Part shown: positions 58,447-64,000 of the stretch, in pieces
Numbering within the stretch: position 1 is the stretch's first letter
How the letters are laid out: every line of letters begins with the position of its first letter
Assembly: GCA_900066355.1 (NCBI GenBank)
Contig: FMEL01000003.1
Span: 283,553-347,552, forward strand
DNA length: 64,000 bases
Direction: 5' to 3'
Source of the DNA: an uncultured Ruminococcus sp.
GTDB lineage: Bacteria; Bacillota; Clostridia; Lachnospirales; Lachnospiraceae
Notes under the pieces: generated by a model
Databases searched by the model: none
The model's input: the letters and a program-made list of their open reading frames with translations, nothing else
What the model was told of the DNA's origin: nothing
Position numbers and translations under genes: made by a program

Positions 58447-59460
58447 ATGACAGCAAAAACTTCTCGAATCATTATAAAAACATTCGTCAAAACCGCATTA
58501 AAGGATGCCGATGAAGCACCGGAGCGCTGTACCAGAAATCTGGTCGATATGGCGCTTCATTTTTCGAAGGGGCGTTTCCAGATATCTTTTTTTGAGATGG
58601 CACGTACAATGTTGAACAACGAAAACAGCCCGTACTATCCACTGATTGAAGATGCACTCAAGCACATGGATAAAGACAAACTTATCGAATTCGGTCTGAA
58701 TCTGGGATATAATGGCTGCACAATGGGCGCACATATCGTCCGTAAGATCAAACGTACCGAAAATATCAATGTTCCGTGGCTTCTGTTTTTGAACATTGAT
58801 TCCGCACATGAAAATCTTACAGAAAGTTATCAGCCGATTTTCGATCAGGGCAAAGACCTCGGTATCTACGTATATTTTCTTTATACAAACAAAGATCCGG
58901 AGAGACTGCTTCCACTCATCCGCCAGAATGAAGACTGTGCCATCATTCTATTGTGTGGTTCTGACTGCATCACAGAAGATTTCGCAGATTCTGCAAAGGA
59001 CATCAATCATCTTCTGATCGGTGTCAATTATGACGATCATACCGATGCTGCATGCCTCGTACTCCGCGATCACAGACTTCTTTATTCTGTATATCGCATG
59101 TTTACAGAAGATGAAAGTTCCGAAATTCTTTCCGGTTCATACTACCGCTATGCCGAAGAACTTCACTGTCCGTTTTCCGCAGTCATTGCGGATCCGACAT
59201 GCAGCAGTGAAACCCGTGGAAATGTCTACAAAGCAGCCGTCGGTACACGCGTTGCACAGAAATACCGTACTATTCCGATTGATCTTATGTATGATGCAGA
59301 GACTGTCGGAAACATTATCTCTCCGCCGTCCAGTGTAATCGGTTTCCAGCCTGACGGTACGATCTACAATCTCAGGAATAATGGCAAGCTTTTATCCCAT
59401 AACATCTTCAAAGAATCTCTTCGTGATATTCTTCAGAAGTCATTCTCTATGGGTGAATAA
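58447..59460 (+). CDS. Protein of unknown function downstream of the sugar importer
   Basis: This 337-aa protein from the ATG at 58447, with GAAGGGA 7-8 nt upstream (a TTG at 58432 would overlap that site). It is soluble, with blocks 'RCTRNLVDMALHFSKGRFQISFFEMART', 'GLNLGYNGCTMGAHIVRKIK' (in part), 'NVPWLLFLNIDSAH', 'CAIILLCGSDCITEDF' and 'SVIGFQPDGTIYNL'. Alternating alpha/beta pattern in the middle suggests a TIM-barrel or Rossmann-like fold. There is no CxxxCxxC. I do not recognise the family. It has its own position between two terminators. Confidence 0.7.
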   Translation: MTAKTSRIIIKTFVKTALKDADEAPERCTRNLVDMALHFSKGRFQISFFEMARTMLNNENSPYYPLIEDALKHMDKDKLIEFGLNLGYNGCTMGAHIVRKIKRTENINVPWLLFLNIDSAHENLTESYQPIFDQGKDLGIYVYFLYTNKDPERLLPLIRQNEDCAIILLCGSDCITEDFADSAKDINHLLIGVNYDDHTDAACLVLRDHRLLYSVYRMFTEDESSEILSGSYYRYAEELHCPFSAVIADPTCSSETRGNVYKAAVGTRVAQKYRTIPIDLMYDAETVGNIISPPSSVIGFQPDGTIYNLRNNGKLLSHNIFKESLRDILQKSFSMGE

Positions 59461-59505
59461 AAGTCACTGACCAATAAAGCAATCTTTTCACATATGTGCA
59501 CAGTG

Positions 59506-59558
59506 AAACAGCTCCATAAATCATCCGGTAATTTCCGATATGTTTTATGAAGCTGTTT
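59506..59558. terminator. Bidirectional terminator between convergent genes
   Basis: AAACAGCT-CAT and ATG-AGCTGTTT pair around about 25 nt, with A/T-runs on both sides. Confidence 0.65.
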
Positions 59559-59586
59559 GCTTTATATTTCATTATATTTTCAAGTT

Positions 59587-60129
59587 TTAACTGTTCATAC
59601 GCGCCTGCGTAATCACCACAACCTGAATACAAGATTTCAGTAATTCTACAAATTTTTGCGGCGGAATCGGTTCTTTCTGTGAAATCCATCGTCCAAATGC
59701 ACAGATAACCGCATCACAGAAAAAGTTCACATAAAAATCCGCATCTGTCTGCTCTCCCACAATCTCTCTGATATCCTCTGCCATCAACGGGCTTACCAGA
59801 TCACGGAAATGATTGATAAAAGAATTCTGGTCTTCTACTTTCATTGCCTTTCTGTAAAAATCTTTATTCTCATAAAAATAATTGCAAAGATGAAGCACAC
59901 TGTCCCATCCTATCAGATTCTTCCCAATCTGCACATGATTCAGATATTCTACATCAAATATCCAGTTTACCAGATCAAATTTGTCCCTGAAATGATAATA
60001 GAAACTTTTTCGGTTCATATTGCATTTTGCACAGATATCCGAGACAGTGATCTTTGCAAAAGGTGTCGTTTCCATCAATTCTTTCAGAGCTGACGCAAGT
60101 GCACTTTTTGTAATATTGGAATCAGCCAA
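59587..60129 (-). CDS. TetR-family regulator (DhaS-like)
   Basis: This 180-aa protein has an N-terminal HTH 'ALASALKELMETTPFAKITVSDICAKCNMNRKSFYYHFRDKFDLVNWIF' (blocks ITVSDICAKCNMNRKSFYYHF) and a C-terminal ligand domain resembling the dihydroxyacetone kinase regulator subgroup ('FYRKAMKVEDQNSF', 'FFCDAVICAFGRWI'). It lies 57 nt downstream of the 2-hydroxyacyl-CoA dehydratase-like pair on the same strand and may control it. The inducer is unknown. Confidence 0.88.
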   Translation of the reverse strand: MADSNITKSALASALKELMETTPFAKITVSDICAKCNMNRKSFYYHFRDKFDLVNWIFDVEYLNHVQIGKNLIGWDSVLHLCNYFYENKDFYRKAMKVEDQNSFINHFRDLVSPLMAEDIREIVGEQTDADFYVNFFCDAVICAFGRWISQKEPIPPQKFVELLKSCIQVVVITQARMNS

Positions 60130-60186
60130 CTTTCTTTCCTCCCCTTTTATCGGTTCGTCAATATCCGGTTCCCCACTTTACTATAT

Positions 60187-61836
60187 TTATATATCAGTTG
60201 CAAATAAGGCCGCCCCTAAGGCTCCGCAGAGCTGGGATTTCTCGCTGATGACCAGACTCGTTCCAAGACGCTCTTCAAGAGTTTTTACAAGGCCTTTGTT
60301 CTGAGCAACACCACCAGTCATCATATAAGCCTCTTCACCGCCTACACGTTTGACCAGCGATGCCGTCTTTGCAGCGACAGCTTTGTTCAGTCCATGTACA
60401 ATATCATCGGTACGCTTATTCTGTGCGATCAAAGAAACTACTTCGGACTCGGCAAATACTGTACACATACTGGAAATTGTAATGTCCTCCTGATAAGAAA
60501 GTCCCACCTGACTCAGCTCATCGAGAGACATTTCCATCGTCTTTGCCATCATTTCAAGGAATCGTCCGGTTCCTGCAGCACATTTGTCATTCATGACAAA
60601 ATTCTTTACACTGCCATCTTCGTTCAGACGGATAACCTTGCTGTCCTGCCCTCCGATATCAACGACTGTACGTACTTTTGGATCGAGGAAATGCGCCCCT
60701 CGTGCATGGCAGGTAATCTCTGTAATGCTCTTATCTCCGTCTGAAATCGCGGTTCTGCCGTAACCGGTAGTCACAACTGCATCCAGATCTTCTCTTGCAA
60801 TATCAGCCTGTTCAAGAGCTTCCTCCAGGGCTCTTTCAGCGCCATTTGCCGCACCCGCTCCGGTCGGCATGATCACACTGGAAATTATTTTTCTGTCCTT
60901 ATCCAAAATCACCACATCTGTACTTGTGGATCCGCTGTCGATTCCAGCATAATATCCTTTGCCCATTGTTCTCTCCTTTTTTGTTTCCTTCTGAATACCG
61001 AGACTCTCTGCAAAAGCTTCCAGACGCGTACTCAGCTGCCCGCTGCTCTGCAAAGTAAAGTCCGATTCAATCTTCAGAAGCGGCACATCGGTATGACCTT
61101 TGATATCCGCATACTCAAAGCTGTAAAAATCACAGAATTTTACAGTATGATAAATAATTCCTTTCAGTGAAGAATCCTGATATAACTGTTTACGTCCTGC
61201 ATGATCCATCATACGCATACACGGAATCTGATGAAGCAGTTCTCCAGCATACCATTCCATCAGTGCATCAAAATCCATATCTTCCGACGGAAGATTTTCG
61301 CCTACGGAACGGTTATAAACACAGGTTTCATTCACAACCGGAAGCGGCATGGACTTACTTGTCATCTCAAACAGTTCCTGTCCCATACGTGCTCCAAGCA
61401 CCGCCAGATGTGGTTCCTGCGTACGTTCTTTTGGCTGAAAAGCTTTCAGAAAAGCAGCTTTATCAAAAGTAGTTCCTTTATAGGAAGCATATGCAGATGT
61501 CAGTGCCTTTAACTGCATTGCCGTACGCTCACGGCTGCATTCTATGTCACAATGTAACATATCGATCATATAAAGAAAATCCATCTGTCCACTGTCTTCC
61601 AGTATATCATAAACACTGCGGATTGTGTCACAACAGTTTACAAGAACCAGTTCTTTTATATTCCCGGCAAGAACTTCCTCGAGCACAGCTTTTCCAAATC
61701 CGCAGATGTTCGGATGTGTGATCTGCTCTGCGCGTTCAAAACCTTCCGGCATTTCATTTAATATTTCGCATTTACCGCCTAAAGCAGTCAATAGCTCCAC
61801 CGGTGTATATTTACAGACATAATATGTTTTATTCAT
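60187..61836 (-). CDS. 2-hydroxyacyl-CoA dehydratase-like component fused to BadF/HgdC-type activator ATPase
   Basis: This 549-aa protein from the ATG at 61836 (GGGGGA upstream). Residues 1-275 resemble the HgdB/BcrC dehydratase fold ('HPNICGFGKAVLEEVL', 'LVLVNCCDTIRSVYDIL', 'VNETCVYNRSV'). Residues from about 290 are a complete activator: 'YYAGIDSGSTSTDVVILD', 'TTGYGRTAI', 'DIGGQDSKVI', the cluster-binding Cys in 'CAAGTGRFLEMMA' and in 'SSMCTVFAESE', and 'TGGVAQNKGLV'. Activators are normally separate proteins. It overlaps the upstream dehydratase-like gene by 8 nt. Confidence 0.85.
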   Translation of the reverse strand: MNKTYYVCKYTPVELLTALGGKCEILNEMPEGFERAEQITHPNICGFGKAVLEEVLAGNIKELVLVNCCDTIRSVYDILEDSGQMDFLYMIDMLHCDIECSRERTAMQLKALTSAYASYKGTTFDKAAFLKAFQPKERTQEPHLAVLGARMGQELFEMTSKSMPLPVVNETCVYNRSVGENLPSEDMDFDALMEWYAGELLHQIPCMRMMDHAGRKQLYQDSSLKGIIYHTVKFCDFYSFEYADIKGHTDVPLLKIESDFTLQSSGQLSTRLEAFAESLGIQKETKKERTMGKGYYAGIDSGSTSTDVVILDKDRKIISSVIMPTGAGAANGAERALEEALEQADIAREDLDAVVTTGYGRTAISDGDKSITEITCHARGAHFLDPKVRTVVDIGGQDSKVIRLNEDGSVKNFVMNDKCAAGTGRFLEMMAKTMEMSLDELSQVGLSYQEDITISSMCTVFAESEVVSLIAQNKRTDDIVHGLNKAVAAKTASLVKRVGGEEAYMMTGGVAQNKGLVKTLEERLGTSLVISEKSQLCGALGAALFATDI

Positions 61837-63145
61837 GAGCAAAATCCCCCAACATTTCCAGAAAAGCACCTAAACGGGTAGATGTCTGACCTTCCCCACC
61901 ATGGCTTCGATCGCAGCCGTCTCCGTCCAGGATCAATGTTGGAAGACCTGCTTCCTCAAAACGCTTTTTCGCAATTCGAGAGCCACCAAGTGTATGCTTA
62001 CAGCCCCAGTGATTAAACCAGACAACACCATCGGCGCCAGCCTGTTTTGCATGACGGATACCGGCATTGATCCTGCGTGAAATCGGTCCGTTCAATGCAT
62101 GATAGATCAGACGCATTGCCATTTCTTCATATGGATCTTCTGAATGTCTGGAAATATCTGTTGCCTGTGAGAGCTCGCATCCGACGATCTGAACATCATC
62201 ATTCAAAAGAAGTGCATCTTTTACCGCATCTGACCAGAACGGAATCGTGTGCATCCAATAGATATGTTTACCTTTTTTAGGCGGTGCTTTCTTTACGTCC
62301 TGAAGAAGTTTCTCGGTATATAACGCTTCCTCTTCTGTTCCCAGAAGGATATTATTAGTCATTCCGCTGTACAATGGCGACACCAGATCGGACGGGATAA
62401 AACGGTCTGCACGTGCGCTCTGAAAGGCATCAAACTGCTGTAGTGTTTTGTAACCTCTTTTTACCCTCTGTACAAGCCTGCCCTCATCAATCTGATGCCC
62501 TGTGGTCTGTTCAAGAAACCCACGCAGAGCTCGAAGCTGCGCAGCCACATAGGCAACATTTTCCGACGTCTGACCGGACGGCACATCAATCGAAAACACC
62601 GGCACATGAAAAAACTCCGCCAGACGCTGGAAAGTCAGAAGATTCGCGTCACATGCAAGGTTCGTATATACAATACATTTCGGCTTCGGCAGAAGTCCCT
62701 TCTCCGCAGCTCCTATAAATGTCTTGTGGTAACTGCAGAGTGTTTCAGAAAGTCCGGAATCCTCTGCACTCTGAAGAAATGCACGCTCTGCACTTGATGC
62801 TGTCAGATAGCAGGAAAAACTCTCTACATTATAAGGATATAAACCTGCCTCCTGCATCAGCTCACACGGCGTAAATACGCTGACCAGTACTGACTGATCC
62901 GGATGTTTCAACGGCTGAAGCATCACATTCATCATCATACGTGCCAGATACTGATCTGACGGGTTTATTTTTTTCGAAGGAGCCAGACGAAACTTCAGAT
63001 CCTGTGCCTCCCATCCTTTCGTGAGGAGCCAGCGTGCTCTGTCCGGTGTATTCTCACACCATTTTTCTACATAATTTCCGAATGTCTTTATTATTTCCAA
63101 TTGGTCTGACCGCCTTTCGATGTCTTTCTTCACAGTATATAGCAA
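61829..63145 (-). CDS. 2-hydroxyacyl-CoA dehydratase-family protein (HgdB/FldC-like)
   Basis: This 438-aa protein has 'VFTPCELMQEAGLYPYNVE' (Cys at the cluster site), 'CSYHKTFIGAAEKGLLPKP', 'YTNLACDANLLTFQRLAEFFHVPVFSID' (block NLACDAN) and 'VWFNHWGCKHTLGGS', 'LILDGDGCDRS': the conserved cysteines that bind the dehydratase iron-sulfur cluster. It precedes and overlaps the fused dehydratase-activator gene. Together they could form a two-protein radical dehydratase or a double-cubane cluster protein system; the substrate is unknown. Confidence 0.85.
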   Translation of the reverse strand: MLYTVKKDIERRSDQLEIIKTFGNYVEKWCENTPDRARWLLTKGWEAQDLKFRLAPSKKINPSDQYLARMMMNVMLQPLKHPDQSVLVSVFTPCELMQEAGLYPYNVESFSCYLTASSAERAFLQSAEDSGLSETLCSYHKTFIGAAEKGLLPKPKCIVYTNLACDANLLTFQRLAEFFHVPVFSIDVPSGQTSENVAYVAAQLRALRGFLEQTTGHQIDEGRLVQRVKRGYKTLQQFDAFQSARADRFIPSDLVSPLYSGMTNNILLGTEEEALYTEKLLQDVKKAPPKKGKHIYWMHTIPFWSDAVKDALLLNDDVQIVGCELSQATDISRHSEDPYEEMAMRLIYHALNGPISRRINAGIRHAKQAGADGVVWFNHWGCKHTLGGSRIAKKRFEEAGLPTLILDGDGCDRSHGGEGQTSTRLGAFLEMLGDFAHE

Positions 63146-63221
63146 ACAATCTCATAATACAAGAATAAAAATCACGAGATTGTCAATAAATTATCATAGT
63201 TTGTGCAAATGTTGTATAAAA

Positions 63222-63262
63222 AAAACTCCAAACCCTCTGAATCAGAGAATTTGAAGTCTTTT
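63222..63262 (-). terminator. Terminator of the tRNA array
   Basis: On the minus strand ACTTCAAA-TTCTCTG / CAGAG-TTTGGAGT forms a hairpin followed by seven U, just downstream of tRNA-Leu. Confidence 0.75.
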
Positions 63263-63268
63263 AAGTCA

Positions 63269-63354
63269 TGCCGCAGACCGGAATCGAACCGGTACGGGTA
63301 TCACTACCCACGGGATTTTAAGTCCCGGGCGTCTGCCAGTTCCGCCACTGCGGC
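63269..63354 (-). tRNA. tRNA-Leu(TAA)
   Basis: Acceptor GCCGCAG/CTGCGGC, long class II variable arm (GTGGGTAGTGATACCCGT), anticodon loop CTTAAAA (TAA), discriminator A; 86 nt. Last gene of the minus-strand array. Confidence 0.95.
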
Positions 63355-63371
63355 ATATTAAATTGAAAAAA

Positions 63372-63444
63372 TGGGGCCTATAGGGCTCGAACCTATGACC
63401 CTCTGCTTGTAAGGCAGATGCTCTCCCAGCTGAGCTAAGACCCC
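63372..63444 (-). tRNA. tRNA-Val(TAC)
   Basis: Acceptor GGGGTCT/AGGCCCC (one G·C/T·G variant), anticodon stem CTGCC/GGCAG with loop TTACAA-type (TAC), T-loop GTTCGAGCC, discriminator A. Confidence 0.95.
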
Positions 63445-63449
63445 ATAAA

Positions 63450-63523
63450 CGACCCAGATGAGACTCGAACTCACGACCTCCGCCGTGACAGGGCGGCGCT
63501 CTAACCAACTGAGCCACTGGGCC
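63450..63523 (-). tRNA. tRNA-Asp(GTC)
   Basis: Acceptor GGCCCAG/CTGGGTC, anticodon stem CCGCC/GGCGG with loop CTGTCAC (GTC), discriminator G. Confidence 0.95.
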
Positions 63524-63539
63524 AAAAAAATAAGTAAAA

Positions 63540-63613
63540 TGGACCTTCGGGGACTCGAACCCAGGACCGACCGGTTATGAGCCGGTTGCTCTAACCAACT
63601 GAGCTAAAGGTCC
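63540..63613 (-). tRNA. tRNA-Met(CAT), elongator-type
   Basis: Acceptor GGACCTT/AAGGTCC, anticodon stem ACCGG/CCGGT with loop CTCATAA (CAT), discriminator A. The paired 1:72 position excludes an initiator. A tRNA-Ile2 (lysidine-modified) cannot be fully excluded. Confidence 0.9.
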
Positions 63614-63617
63614 AAAA

Positions 63618-63690
63618 AGCCGATGATCGGACTCGAACCGATAACCTGCTGATTACAAATCAGCTGCTCTGCCAATTGAGCCACATCGGC
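63618..63690 (-). tRNA. tRNA-Thr(TGT)
   Basis: Acceptor GCCGATG/CATCGGC, anticodon stem CTGAT/ATCAG with loop TTGTA-type (TGT), discriminator T, as in many Firmicutes Thr tRNAs. Confidence 0.95.
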
Positions 63691-63768
63691 ATATAACTCA
63701 TTTAGATGTATTATACACCAAATGTCGTAATCAAGCCATACCAAAAATCACATTTTTTTATTTTTTGA

Positions 63769-63840
63769 TGACTCCAAGGGGATTTGAACCCCTGTTACCG
63801 CCGTGAAAGGGCGGTGTCTTAACCGCTTGACCATGGAGCC
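63769..63840 (-). tRNA. tRNA-Glu(TTC)
   Basis: Acceptor GGCTCCA/TGGAGTC, anticodon stem CCGCC/GGCGG with loop CTTTCAC (TTC), discriminator A. A substrate of MnmA, encoded at 49989. Confidence 0.95.
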
Positions 63841-63852
63841 AGGTATAAAAAA

Positions 63853-63925
63853 CTCCCCCTGTTGGACTCGAACCAACGACACTGCGGTTAACAGCCGCAT
63901 GCTCTACCGACTGAGCTAAGGAGGA
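63853..63925 (-). tRNA. tRNA-Asn(GTT)
   Basis: Acceptor TCCTCCT/AGGGGGA, anticodon stem TGCGG/CCGCA with loop CTGTTAA (GTT), discriminator G. First array gene visible; the transcript probably enters from beyond the window. Confidence 0.95.
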
Positions 63926-63937
63926 TTATATTTCTTA

Positions 63938-63956
63938 GAAGATATCTCGTATCTTC
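63938..63956. other. Hairpin at the right edge, upstream of the tRNA array
   Basis: GAAGATA/TATCTTC around a 5-nt loop in spacer sequence. It may be a processing stem between an rRNA operon outside the window and the tRNA array. No rRNA sequence was recognised in 63926-64000. Confidence 0.3.
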
Positions 63957-64000
63957 AAAACCACATACATGTTGACAATCAACTGAATCTTTCTGACCAT

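Noticed and set aside
63266..63517. Minus-strand ORF of 83 aa across the tRNA array
   Set aside because: It reads straight through tRNA-Leu, tRNA-Val and tRNA-Asp and has the composition of translated tRNA sequence (e.g. LSSAGRASALQ).
63926..64000. rRNA gene at the right edge
   Set aside because: A tRNA array often follows an rRNA operon, but no 5S, 16S or 23S sequence is recognisable in the last 75 bases.

Overview
The window looks like chromosome of an anaerobic gut Firmicute of the Lachnospiraceae type (Blautia/Dorea/Roseburia-like). This rests on gene content (split-subunit iron-sulfur L-serine dehydratase, 2-hydroxyacyl-CoA dehydratase-type proteins, GH94 cellobiose phosphorylase, DUF4179 sigma/anti-sigma pair), strong AGGAGG-type ribosome binding sites and AT-rich spacers. 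It is family-level inference, not a database match.

Layout. 1-6150: 3' part of a secreted GH106-like rhamnosidase, an ECF sigma factor/DUF4179 pair, a folded repeat element and a nitroreductase/cysteine hydrolase pair. 6330-6810: degenerate 53-bp tandem repeats, the 3' end of a tyrosine recombinase and a copy of the 3' end of tRNA-Arg. 6786-36516: a candidate integrated island of about 29.7 kb between two copies of the tRNA-Arg 3' end, with an intact integrase and the intact tRNA-Arg at its right end. Its left third holds small DUF genes, AbiH, a Schlafen/AlbA-type ATPase, a KAP NTPase and decayed genes (helicase, TnpB, PTS fragment). Its middle is a syntenic block of the Desulfovibrio DVU_1551-1559 type: a molybdenum hydroxylase with its conserved maturation/redox partners, leftward, and a rightward operon with NTP transferase-HTH fusion, phosphatase-HD protein and XdhC. 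Next come a type II ABC importer (probably molybdate/tungstate), a methyltransferase and an NTPase, then fragments of other elements and an AgrC-like kinase.

36500-46250 is housekeeping: tRNA-Arg, sdaAB-sdaAA, a long imperfect inverted repeat, a small secreted peptide, a MacAB-like exporter, an M18 aminopeptidase and an ABC-class ATPase. 46250-46750 is a noncoding region with a second copy of the folded element and an IS200/IS605-type end. 46751-49821 is a methionine importer operon (metQ-metN-metI, leftward) with what looks like a complete attenuator: sigma-70 promoter, 50-codon leader ORF with 11 Met and 3 Cys codons, then an intrinsic terminator before metQ. 49989-59460 holds mnmA and a cellobiose module (GH94 phosphorylase, LacI regulator, ABC importer, unknown partner). 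59587-63145 holds a TetR regulator and two 2-hydroxyacyl-CoA dehydratase-like proteins, one fused to its activator ATPase. The right edge is a seven-gene tRNA array (minus strand; Leu, Val, Asp, Met, Thr, Glu, Asn by increasing coordinate).

Most notable: the Met-rich leader/attenuator of metQNI, the island carrying a whole molybdenum-hydroxylase system, two copies of a folded element whose stems covary, and three ABC binding proteins that all lack a lipobox cysteine. No CRISPR array or rRNA gene was found.
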